From positions 12,152,001-12,216,000 of the forward strand of contig NC_091055.1 in assembly GCF_963966145.1 (NCBI RefSeq): a DNA stretch of 64,000 nucleotides. Reading direction: 5' to 3'. This DNA comes from Tenebrio molitor. Taxonomy: Eukaryota; Arthropoda; Insecta; Coleoptera; Tenebrionidae. The notes under the pieces were generated by a model, which did not search any database, was not told the origin of the DNA, and was given only the letters and a program-made list of their open reading frames with translations. Every line of letters begins with the position of its first letter. Positions within the stretch are counted from its first letter, which is position 1. Position numbers and translations under genes: made by a program. Below are positions 54,836 through 64,000 of the stretch, one piece after another.

Positions 54836-55648
54836 TTACTAGCTTTTACCCGCGGCTTCGCCCGCAAATTTCAGAATGTTTTAAAATTATGTTTCTACTT
54901 TCATGTATTGTGATAAACGCAGTAATTTCAATATGAAGTTTGTCTTTTTACGAAGAATAATTAAAACTTTACTGTAGACTACTTTTTGCTTCGGCTATAT
55001 AAACAAAAAAATCAATACAATAAGAAACTAACACTATGATCACTTACCAATTCATGAAAATACGCCAACATAACACTTTTGTTTTCAGTTGTAACCTTAT
55101 TTAGATCTTCCTATTGTTTGATTGTCTCGTTTGATTTCAGATACCTACCTTTTGATTTTTCCGGTATTAAGCTATTTGAAGCTTGTTCTGCTTCATTTGA
55201 GACATCTTCCGGTAAAACACAATCATTCAAACACATTTGGGAAATTGCTACTTTTATAAACAACCACATGTAACTATGACACCTGAGCATATCATGCAAA
55301 CGCGATTTCCAACTCGAAAAAAATTTTTGTGTTTAACAAGCTTAAAAATGATAATAGGGGTTGCTTTTTGTGGGTGTCAAGCGGCGAAGGTGACGATATA
55401 CTCAGAGGATGAAATAGGGGTGAAGCGGCGAAGGTGAGGGTATTTCCAACTCTAAAAAACTGTCTTTTTCTCTTAACAGTTTTGAAAATGGTAGTAGGGG
55501 TTGGTTTTTGTAAAATTTAAGTAGACAGTAATTTTCTTCTTGTTTTGAAGATCAAGTGTACAAAATTTCATCAAGATCGGAGTAAAACTGTAGATTTGCT
55601 TACAAAATATACAAACAAACAGACATTCAGTTTTATATATATAGAATA
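54836..55648 (+). repeat. Dispersed insect repeat with 'CCCGCGGCTTCGCCCGC' start
   Basis: Begins 'TTTTACCCGCGGCTTCGCCC' and ends 'ACAAACAAACAGACATTCAG' plus TATATATATAG. Both ends are widespread in insect and other arthropod genomes, where they mark short non-autonomous retroelements with microsatellite tails. Inside, a block at about 55300-55380 is repeated in diverged form at 55440-55515 ('TAGGGGTTG' in each). No ORF with similarity. Confidence 0.5.
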
Positions 55649-56440
55649 GGCGGGCCTTCAGGGCCAGAAATACAGTATGTCCCCGGATTGAGTTTACCTA
55701 CAAGAGGGAAAAAAATTATTTTTGATTTTACGCAAAAACTTCAGAGGAGTAAAATTTTTGCGTCATTTGAAACTCCCATTTCTGTTATTAAAAAATCTTT
55801 TTCAACACAAATGAGTTTTGAGTTAAAAAGATTTGTTTATTCGGTCACTCAAAGCTTCTGACACTTAAACTGGTTTCATTAATCTGGTACTGGTTCGCAC
55901 GACAACGAAAATGGTTCGTCTGTAATTTGTGATTTAAAAAGAAAGACTTGTGGAACCAGTACACTTAGATGGCCTTAAATTTAATTTGGTCGTTACCAGA
56001 AAAGCTTTTCATTACATGGACATGTTTCTGTTTAAAAAAAAAACTTTCTGAACTTAAAATTCTTTGACGATTGAATAAATGATAAAAATGAAATTATATT
56101 CAAGGCTCATGTCAGGCTATGACCTTGACGAAAATGAATGATTTAATTCTAATAAAGAAAAGTTAAATTCGGGAAGGTTCCGAAAATTTTGATCTCTAAA
56201 AATTTCTGAATGATAATGACAATGAGAATGTGAAACTAAACATGTGAAGATGAGTTAAACTTTATATGAAAATTTGAGTGCAAAACAATATAAAAAAATC
56301 TTGCAAAATGCGAGGTCTCAATAAATTATGAATGTACATGAAATTATAAACTTGAGAAGCGGGAAATTCGAGGCGTTTCTTAATTAAACAATGCCGAAAT
56401 GAAAAATTGGCGACTTATCTTTTTAGCCGAGTCTGTTGTC
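55649..56440. other. No gene recognised
   Basis: AT-rich with no coding signal or terminal repeats that I could see. Confidence 0.4.
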
Positions 56441-57240
56441 CTCGAATGAGTGTCCTTTTTAGCTTGCGGTACGGTACGGCTCCGATGCGATGGTGTCACG
56501 GCGTGACCTTGAAGTGTTCCCTTAAATTCTGGGCCGTAAACGATATGATGCTGACGGTACTAACGGCGATACTGATATGAACACGATATGTTCGATCTGA
56601 CGAACGATGATATGTTCGACCTAACGAACGATCAACCTAGCGAACGACGATATGACTGGACGAACAACGATACTGAAGATATTCGCAGATGATCCCGATG
56701 CGCTACAGGACTCGCCGAGATTCGACTACGCTTGCGACACCAGGCGCGGCATCACAGCGTGATCCTGACGTGTCCTCACAAAATGGACCATAAGCGAAAT
56801 GACGATACTGAACTCCAGCGAACGACTCCTTTCCGTTGAAAGGGGGTACTCCACGATAAATCTTGAAGGAGGACTTTCCGGTACTCCCTCACGGTACGGT
56901 ACGGTAACTGGATCGAACTACCCCTCTCTCTCTCTAGATGGCGAGGGGTCTCTCGATAACGGTATTCGGTAGTCGGTAATCGGTAACGGTAGCGGTAAAC
57001 TCTTCGGGCTCCTCGACGGCCCCGAAGCCTGGTAGCGCCGGACGATAAGCACCGTGGCGATCGGCAATCCGCTCTCGGGGATGATTGCGTATCCCGAACG
57101 CCACGCACGTAATTCGCATCTCGCGACTTGCGGCACAGCCGCCCGCTCGGCGGTCGCCGACCGACTCTTCTTGATTTCCGCTCACGATAGGTTTTTTTCG
57201 TTACCCCCGAATCTAGGAGCGCGCAATACGAAATAGCTGG
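56441..57240. repeat. GC-rich module with internal duplications
   Basis: A block near 56490-56560 is repeated in diverged form about 260 bp on, at 56750-56820 (both contain 'CGTGA', 'CCATAA'/'CCGTAA' and 'GATACTGA'-like runs in the same order). Between them GATATGTTCGA..TAACGAACGAT occurs in about three tandem 24-bp units (56586-56670). From 56930 to 56995 the hexamer CGGTAA recurs. I infer an LTR or 5' leader of an unknown retroelement; overlapping minus-strand ORFs have no similarity. Confidence 0.35.
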
Positions 57241-57428
57241 ACCTTATTTTCCGCTGCAATAAGGCGTCCCGATGATTGCACGAACAGCGCATCTTGATGA
57301 CCATTTCCGGCGGTACTACACGTGCGCTCTAAAATGACAGATGGACGATCATGGCGCCGGTTTGTTTACGTTGGATTTCACCGACCGGAAAATTCACGGT
57401 AATGTGTCGGTGAGTCCGCGCGTAATTT

Positions 57429-57560
57429 ACGATAATAATAATAATAATAATATAATAATAATTTTTATTCGTGTTAACAACATTATGTTTTACACAAGTC
57501 AAGACTAAACACATATAAGTATATAAACTAGTAAACCAACATAAAACAGAACAAAACAAA
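57429..57560 (-). repeat. LINE 3' end with (AAT)n tail
   Basis: On the minus strand 'ACGAATAAAAATT' is followed by (ATT)n at 57429-57460, like the tails at 2208, 29703 and 31050. The body is too short to classify. Confidence 0.45.
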
Positions 57561-57890
57561 ACATAACATATACCGGGTGTAGAATTGGTTTACGAGACAT
57601 AGGATTTTACATGTAAAAATAAGGACATCCAATTATTGGCTCCTCTAATAATTTTATGGCAAAATGGTTAAAATGAAAGTTAGAGAGAATTAAAAGTACT
57701 GTCTAATTCCACTCTTTCTTTTTTTCTAACATCTTATGGTACTGCAAGAAAAGCAAGAAAGAAAGTCGGCAGATCAATGACAATTTCAATCCCTTTGTGA
57801 TCAGAGAGGAAAGGATCTATAACCTTGCAATTCACTGACACTGGAAAATTTGTTAACACATTATCTAAGCAATTGTGCAGTCTCGTGCAC
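57561..57890. other. No gene recognised
   Basis: 'TATACCGGGTGTAGAA' near 57570 resembles a DNA-transposon end without a partner. Otherwise featureless. Confidence 0.3.
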
Positions 57891-58718
57891 TCAGAGACCA
57901 TAATTTGAAGATCGAAAGATGGGACTCACACTCCTAAGCGAGATTGCAGATGCTATGTCGTCTGCATTCCAGTGAATCTTCCGTTTGGAGGGATTCAACA
58001 AAAGTCGAATTTGTCCTGGCGTAAATATCGTTTCAAGGGTCCTAACATTAGGTAATACTTTCATTTTCCGTATTTGTTCCTCCAAGTTATTATTTTTTTC
58101 TATTAACTCTTCACATTTTCTTTTCCACATATCAAGTTCTTGCTGGAGGATTTCTATTTTTTTCTTTTCTTCTTCTTGAGTGTTGAATGCTGGCTGATCT
58201 CCATCTAATATGTTCTCGCTTCCCACGTCCTGAATTGCGGTGTCTGGTACTTGAACTCCTCTCTTGAACTAGAACTGCTAGAATGCATTTCAGCAAGTGC
58301 TTTGTTAACGACGGCACGTCGTTGTCTTTTCAAAATTCTTTCGGCACGACCATTAGAGGGATCACATGATCTCTTCTTGGTCTGGGTGTCAGGTAGAGGT
58401 GGTACAGGTACAGCGGTAGGCTTCAAAGTTCTGATATTCTTCACACTATAATTCAAGAGTTGTTGCAATGGTATTTCAAAATCGTCAGGTGTGAAGTGGA
58501 CCGAACACACATAACCTTACAAAAAAGGGTGTTTATGGACTGCATTTTAGGTTATTTCCACTTACTGTTTGCCACTTTAAACGTGTCCTTCCTTTTACAG
58601 GCATTTACCTATTGATGTCGCATCTTTGTATCCCTTGGAAATCGAAAATATTTCACGTCGGAACCTTTAGTTTTTCTCGTGTAATTACTACACCCAAACA
58701 TCGCACAACCAGGCATTG
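57891..58718 (-). pseudogene. THAP-domain P-element-like transposase, 5' part
   Basis: Start at 58718: 'MPGCAMFGCSNYTRKTKGSD' with the first zinc Cys pair, then 'KYFRFPRDTKM'. The conserved THAP Trp is a TAG stop ('HQ*VNACKRKDTFK'). A 50-bp GT..AG intron (58516-58565) joins in frame to 'YVCSVHFTPDDFEIPLQQ', giving the zinc Cys and His. Next come a basic Ser-rich linker and, after a frame change near 58200, a coiled coil ('ILQQELDMWKRKCEELIEKN') and 'TIFTPGQIRLLLNPSKRKIH' then 'DDIASAISLRSVSP', the start of the P-type DNA-binding/catalytic region. The rest is missing. This family differs from the 21140-26610 relic. Confidence 0.75.
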
Positions 58719-59159
58719 AAATAGTTTAAACACTCACCCTCACACAGTTCAGAATCAAACGAAACTTGTTCTAGATTCACAAAACACAAAAACAACGTTT
58801 ATTGAACGATTTTCGATGAACGCACGATCAAAAATAGTCAAAACAAAACACCAAACTTGCTAAACATTATGAAGAATAGCACGAGAACAGCGGACTTTGC
58901 TCCGCACGTGACGTCACTGCGCAAACTGTGGTCAGTGTTGGCTTCGTTACCGTCACACTATTATACTCCCACCACGGGTTAAATGTATCTAATATTCCTT
59001 AAGACAAAATTTGTAGAGAATTCTATGCTCTACAACTTTTGTAATAACTCCAAATGTCATTTAGAGCAAGGGAAACAAGATATTTACAAAAAACCGATTT
59101 TTTTGACCTTCAATATCTTGACTCGTGTACACGAGATTCTATGAGACTTTTGAGCCAAC
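58719..59159. other. No gene recognised
   Basis: Likely 5' flank of the THAP relic up to about 58980, then the broken edge of the BEL relic. Plus-strand ORF 59054-59374 runs antisense through gag and is a shadow. Confidence 0.35.
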
Positions 59160-60528
59160 TTATAAAATGTCGGAACAAAGATTTATACAAGTTTGTAGCT
59201 TATTATCTTTCATTCCGAGGTTTACCCCTTTTTTCGCCTTATTTGACTGGACTATTATGTTTACACGCGAGTAAGAATTTAAAGAAACCGACTGTGGACG
59301 GGCTGTTGATGATTCCAGACTGGTCGCACCGTGGATTAGAGTATTATGACTCGCGTCGCACTCCTTACATTTGAAATTTGACTTGCAATTAACGGCAATA
59401 TGATTGTCCTTGAAACAATTTTGACATAGTTTTAATTGCTGGATTAATTTGAACCTTTCATTCAGGTCTAATTTCAACAATGTGATGCATTGATTGGTGT
59501 AATGATTTGGTTTTTTACACACATTGCAAAATTTTGATTTATTTGACGACTGGTTGTTCGACGTGCTTGAGTAGCTGTTTGATTTTGATTTAGATGGTTG
59601 GACGTTCGTTACTACCAGTTTATTCGTAAGAAACAACGATTCTAATGTTTGATGGCGTTTTTCTAAAAAGAGTAAAAAATCCTTATGCTTGGGAATAGAT
59701 GCATCGACCTTGCTCTGCCATTCCCTTTTCGAATGAAAGTCCAATTTTTCGGTTATAATCGGAACAATAATCGCGTCCCAACTATCTACCGGTACTTTTA
59801 ACATTTTTAGCGCTTCCATGTTGGTGTTCAACATATCAATTAATTCGCGTAAATGCGTATGTGAGGCCTTTGCAATTACCGGAAATTTTAAAATAGCATA
59901 CACATGCTCTTGCGTTACTAATCTCTCGTTGGCATAACGTCTTTCGAGTAGATCCCATGCGATTTGATAATTATTGTTTGACACCGATAACGATTCTACT
60001 GTCTTAAGCGCTTCGCCTTTTAGGCAAGACCTTAGTTAGATAATGGAATTTTTTGCAACTATCTAACTTGTCGTTTTCATGGATAAATGACTTAAATTGA
60101 TCTGAGAATGAGAGCCAGTCTTTATAACAACCCGAAAATGTAGGCAAGCTATACACAGGCAATTGAATTTGTAAAGAATCATCGCAATTTGAATTTGATA
60201 CGGAACGGACAGATGTACCTGTTGTGATCGCCTCTTCCTTATTTTGAGTTTTCCGGATAAGAATGTTAATTTTTGAAGCAACATCAAAATAACGCCCTTC
60301 GAAGGAATCACGTTCGTCCTCCTCGTCGGCTAATTCGATACCGGGCATTGATTCGACACCGACTTGTGCTTTGTCTAAGTCTTTTACAATATTTTCTAAA
60401 GCGTTTAAACGTATGGTTAGATCGTTTCTATTTTTCTCGATAGTATGATCGTTTACGTATTTTTCTATTCGCGTTAATTTACCTTTTACCGTGGAACGAC
60501 TAGTTTTTGGATTTTCCATTTCCGGCAT
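59160..60528 (-). pseudogene. Second BEL/Pao element, gag part only
   Basis: Starts at 60528 or 60519 ('MENPKTSRSTVKGKLTRIEK'). It includes 'YSLPTFSGCYKDWLSFSDQF' (DUF1759), a frameshift near 60000, 'AWDLLERRYANERLVTQEHV' and three zinc knuckles ('CNVCKKPNHYTNQC', 'CQNCFKDNHIAVNC', 'CKECDASHNTLIH'). Coding sense is lost soon after, near 59280, before the protease. It shares layout with the intact BEL at 31829 but is clearly a different, older family. Confidence 0.85.
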
Positions 60529-60844
60529 TATTAAATCTAATTTGGAACTTGCAACTCAAACTTCTCACGCCGCGTAATGACAATACAAAAAGAACAATAT
60601 GGCAATAGCGGGTGAGGATGGTTGATAAAAGGAAACAGATATCTCTGATCTGGATTTGTTATCCACGAAGAGGGTGTACGTCTCGCTGTCCTTGACTGCC
60701 TGTTGGTTTCCTGGGTGGAGACTATTGCGTTGGGTTTGTTTACCAAGCTTCTGGATGCTGCCACGCTTCTTGAACCAAGGGTCGGAAACCTCGAAGACAA
60801 CACTCACTAGAGAACTTTTTCACTTTTTTATAATAATTCGGTTT

Positions 60845-61085
60845 AAATCCGGCTCGAAGAACCAGTGTGTTGTATCGTACGCTTCGATCGGTAGGATTAT
60901 ACGATGTTGTTATTAAATTATATAAACGGATTTAAACTTAACAAAAATGAATTTATTATGAATTTGTGACAACTACAAGGCGTCTTGAATGTTTAGCTGC
61001 TCAAGTAGAAGTGACGCTATACAATACAAGTTTTGTGCAGCCCTTCAAGAAGCTGCAAGGGTAGCGGTCATAAACCCCCATCTGT
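60845..61085 (-). repeat. Second BEL: tRNA-Tyr primer site and 5' LTR (end uncertain)
   Basis: 'AATCCGGCTCGAAGAACCA' (60846-60864) is one base off the tRNA-Tyr 3' end. The LTR should begin next to it at about 60866 ('TGTGTTGTATCG' on the plus strand) and includes AATAAATTC on the coding strand near 60955. Its far end near 61085 is a guess. A leader lies between the primer site and gag (60529-60844). Confidence 0.55.
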
Positions 61086-61359
61086 GCGAAATATGAAAGA
61101 AAATGTGGGTGGTCGAAGACACTACTGGCTTCATGTAGAACTCGGAAAAAATATTTAAAAAATTTTATGTCAAAAAATAAAATGACATTTATTTTTTGAG
61201 CGACATTTTTTTTTAATTGCTTTTAGTTTTTTACGTTGTCTTACAACCTCGTAGGTAAAATTTCGGCACATTTTAAAAATACACCCTTGTATATGATGTT
61301 TTATAAAATGTACTCCAATGCGAAGTAACCTATAGGAAATATGCTTTAAAACAAGTAAA
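61086..61359. other. No gene recognised
   Basis: Short unassigned stretch between the LTR and the Gag fragment. Confidence 0.3.
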
Positions 61360-61660
61360 CCGCCTGATGAGCGTCATGGCTTCGTTGCAGGTACTTGCCT
61401 GCGTTTTCACACCGTTCCACCATTGATTTGCCTCTCCGACAAGCAGCAAGGGTAATCCTGTGAGCGCGTTCTCGTCCGTGATGCCTTCAACCTGCTTGTA
61501 GATGGACACAGTGGTGACGAATTCTTCTACCGTCGTGGCGGATCTTGAGCCGTCGTATCTAGCGGTACAATTAAAAAAATTCCGTGTTCACTGTCGGTTC
61601 ACCTTGGTAGGTCCGGAGCAATTCCCGGAATTGTTCGGTTGACATCTGAATCGCCATTTC
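61360..61660 (-). pseudogene. Ty3/Arc-like Gag fragment
   Basis: The minus strand reads 'MSTEQFRELLRTYQGEP' near 61640 and, after a frame slip, 'NCTARYDGSRSATTVEEFVT', 'TVSIYKQVEGITDENALTGL' and 'PLLLVGEANQWWNGVKTQAS'. This is the N-lobe capsid pattern of Ty3-type Gag and of the insect Arc-like proteins derived from it ('C.ARYDG......EAFL..V..YK......D..AL.GLPLLL...A..WW.GVK'). The frame is open through about 70 codons and then lost. No pol follows. A domesticated Arc-like gene cannot be told apart from a Ty3 relic with this little sequence. Confidence 0.6.
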
Positions 61661-61714
61661 TTGTTTTTCTTGTCTGATTCGGATGCTTCGTCGCGTTGGT
61701 TTCGAAATGGTGAC

Positions 61715-62080
61715 GTTAGTTGTGGAGTCGGCTGCTCCAAGCTCTCACAATTAAGTCTGTTTTCGTTTTTCTTCAAAATCTCGTCGTCGTCGTCGAGTTG
61801 CACGTTCTGAACGTTAGTTGTGAGGTCGGCTTGCCCAAGCTCTCACAACCAAGTCCGTTTAACCTCTGCGTCGTCGTCGAGCTCCACTTTCTGAACGTTA
61901 GTTGTGACTGTTGTAAGGTCGGCTTGACCCAAGCTCTGACAACCAAGTCCGTTTAACCTCTGCGTCGTCGTCGAGCTCCACGTTCTGAACGTTAATTGTG
62001 AGGTCGACTTGCCCAAGCTCTCACAACTAAGTTCGTTTTCCTTTGTTCCGTCAATCTCAGCGTCGCGTCGTCGTCGAGCT
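61715..62080 (-). repeat. Minisatellite, four units of 84-98 bp
   Basis: GTTAGTTGTG (or GTTAATTGTG) starts units at 61715, 61813, 61897 and 61991. Each unit contains a GGTCGGCTTG-like box, CAAGCTCT, CACAA and a CGTCGTCGTCGAGCT run. It lies just upstream of the Gag fragment on the same strand and partly encodes a repeated Asp-rich peptide ('VELDDDAEVKRTWL'). Confidence 0.85.
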
Positions 62081-62449
62081 TTTGGGTGCCCCAAACTCCG
62101 CACGAAGGGCAGGTAAAAAGGATTAAAATATACCTGCTTAAATATTTCTTTAACATTGTGTATTTACCTATTTTAACAAAAACAAATGGCAAGATGTATT
62201 TATTACAAAAATTGAAATACACTTCGTGACAAAAATATCGAATCAAGAATTTATTTCTCTCTAACTTTAAAATTATTGGGCTTATGAACTTGGATTTTGC
62301 ACATAATATGCTTGAGAGCCTATCTGATAAAAATAAAACATTACTTAGCATAGATTTTATTTTAAAAATCCAAACGGGACAAAAAGATAACTTGTAACAC
62401 CAAAAACCATAAAACATGAATTCAAAACAATTTAAAAAAAACAATCTAA
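62081..62449. other. No gene recognised
   Basis: AT-rich DNA between the minisatellite and the Tc1 relic; probably the relic's 3' flank. Confidence 0.35.
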
Positions 62450-63240
62450 AATCTTGTGTTACCACCTCTGGCGGTAATACAAGCTTCCATCCGCCTTGGT
62501 AAATTTGAAATTAAGTTTTGTATGTATTCTTGTGGTGTTAGCTGCCATTCTGCAATTAGCAAATTAGACAGTTCTTGCAGAGTCAGCGGGGGCACTGGTG
62601 ATCTTCTTACTCGTCGTCCAAGGTTACCTCATAAATGCTCGATGGGATTAAGATCCGAACTTCGAGCTGGCCAATTCAACCTCTGTATAGTGGCATAATT
62701 TAATTCGTCTGTTACAATCCTGGCAATATGAGGTCGTGCATTAGCACAAAACCTGCACCAAAATTGTGAGTATATTCGTCAATATAGGGAATAACAATGT
62801 CATCTTTATATCTCTGGCCGGTGATGCTACCTCCAGCAACAACAACAAGTTCAGTACGGCCCGTCCAATTGATACCACCCCATACCATAATTGAACCTCC
62901 ACCAAAATTGTCAATTTGATGAATCGCACATTGACTATAGCGTTCGCCCGGTCTCCTATACACACGATTACGTCGATCATTGTTAGTTAAACAAAATCGC
63001 AAGTCGTCGGTAAAGAGAACATTGTGCCATTCGCGGTCCCAATTTCTGTGTTCTTTAGCAAAATTTAAACGAGCCATACAATGTCCTGGATTTAATCGTG
63101 GACCAGTTGCTGGAAACCTTGGCGTCTTAAAACAGTTCTGCTGGAAATAACAGTCTATGTAGTCACCTGAAGATCGTTTCGGAGGTGTTGCGCAGTGACA
63201 AAACGCTTTCTTCTAGCTTGTAAAGACAAAAAAATGCACA
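62450..63240 (-). pseudogene. Tc1-like transposase relic
   Basis: Minus strand, in order: 'ATGPRLNPGHCMARLNFAKE', 'NVLFTDDLRFCLTNND' (first Asp), 'IMVWGGINWTGRTELVVVAG', 'FGAGFVLMHD' (second Asp; the next residues are damaged by a small deletion), then 'LNWPARSSDLNPIEHLWG' (Glu) and 'ACITARGGN'. An upstream HTH part ('RKRFVTAQHLRNDLQVTT') has a stop. It differs from the 38202-39264 Tc1 copy and is more decayed. Confidence 0.75.
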
Positions 63241-64000
63241 GATCTCGCAATCCTTGCAACCATCGGGGGATGTTGAAAACAAACACGATATACTCGTACA
63301 TTGTATAATGAACAATTTATTACAATTTTAAAAATAGCAACACCAAATACAAAAAAATATAGAATTATAAATGTTGCTTACTTGATGGCCAAACGAATTA
63401 AGGAAGTGAATGTACAGTGCGTTCGTAAAGTTTGGAATAAATTCGATAAAACTGTAAGTATTAATTTCTAGAAAAATCCTCGAACAAGTTAGCTTTGTTT
63501 TTAAAAGGTGCATATTCTTCAGTACTTTTTTTAATTATGACGCCATCAATAATTTTTAAAGTGACAACCCCCACTTTTATCTCCTTTTTCTGATAGGCCT
63601 TCGTACTAGCTAAACGATGAGTGAAAAAAATTGGTAACTCACATAACAAATTTTATGTCAAAAATTTAATTTAATTTTTAATTTATTGTATTTTTAAATA
63701 GCTGATCTCAAATAGTAAATCTTTTAAAATCAGCAAAATGTAAATTTTGGGTGGAAAACGCACAGTTTCATCTTTTCATTTAATTCCTGTTAAAAAGTCG
63801 ATTCAATGACTGGAAAAAATATAACCTCCTCGTTGTCAAAAACGTTCATTTTTGGAATCATTCGATTCAGCACAATGAGAATCGTATTTGTAGGTAACTT
63901 TGAGGTCTCCTAATTTGTTTTTAGAATTTGCGTCTCTAATGGGTCTATTATTATTGTATTCAAGTTGGAGTCGTTTATGACTATCTATATACAGGATGGT
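63241..64000. other. No gene recognised; possible transposon ends
   Basis: 'TACAGTGCGTTCGTAAAGTT' at 63413 and 'TATACAGGATGG' at the window edge look like mariner-type termini, but partners would lie outside the window. No coding similarity. Confidence 0.3.

Noticed and set aside
59054..59374. Plus-strand 106-residue ORF
   Set aside because: It is antisense to the BEL zinc-knuckle region.

Overview
This window reads as repeat-dense nuclear DNA of an insect. The mix of elements fits an arthropod: BEL/Pao, copia with a half-tRNA primer site, R2-like and R4/Dong-like LINEs, DD41D (rosa-like) and Tc1 mariners, IS630-type and PIF/Harbinger transposons, and P-element/THAP relics. The DNA is AT-rich and shows short GT..AG introns. 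I suspect a beetle or a related order, but nothing here proves it. I recognise no conserved host gene with confidence. Nearly every coding stretch belongs to a transposable element, and most are broken.

Layout. 0.8-5.5 kb: a LINE-like reverse transcriptase relic and a 3'-truncated R2-like element. 5.4-11.6 kb: mariner and pogo scraps, an R1-like tail, a 356-bp tandem array grown from the 3' end of an IS630-type transposase gene, and a small Harbinger element that appears to split that gene. 11.7-16.7 kb: a DD41D mariner split by a copia element (12226-16106, TSD AAATC). 17.7-19 kb: a Harbinger transposase with one intron. 19.2-21.1 kb: an 808-bp MITE and a second R2-like fragment. 21.1-26.6 kb: a P-element-type transposase relic split by a 3.8-kb element (22143-25946, TSD AATT) whose protein carries a SD-x-CGGQNKN motif. 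28-31.3 kb: pogo, R4-like, CR1-like and Jockey-like tails, one intact unrecognised ORF (30015-30671), and a 106-bp-arm fold-back.

31.4-44.5 kb: a degraded hAT element split by a Tc1 element (31789-39495, TSD TA), itself split by an almost intact BEL/Pao retrotransposon (31829-38011, TSD ATAAT, 1732-codon gag-pol). Further along lie a mariner relic (40137-42146) and a MITE (43553-43929). 44.5-51.8 kb: an internally deleted mariner, then an R4/Dong-like LINE interrupted twice: by an ORF1-only LINE derivative (45895-47424, 15-bp TSD) and by a palindromic Harbinger-like MITE (48125-49649, TSD TAA) that holds another MITE (48510-49019, TSD TAA). 51.8-57 kb is mostly unassigned AT-rich DNA with one dispersed repeat and one GC-rich duplicated module. 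57.4-64 kb: a THAP/P-element 5' part, a second BEL gag relic with its primer site, a Ty3/Arc-like Gag fragment beside a minisatellite, and a Tc1 relic.

How the parts relate. The genes do not form a pathway; the window is a stratigraphic record. TSDs and TIRs let several insertion orders be read directly. BEL/Pao is the youngest large element: I saw one LTR mismatch by eye and its ORF is intact. The hAT, P-element and R2-like pieces are among the oldest. The most unusual items are the CGGQNKN element, the ORF1-only LINE derivative, and the copia copy whose RNase H region is replaced by a palindrome.
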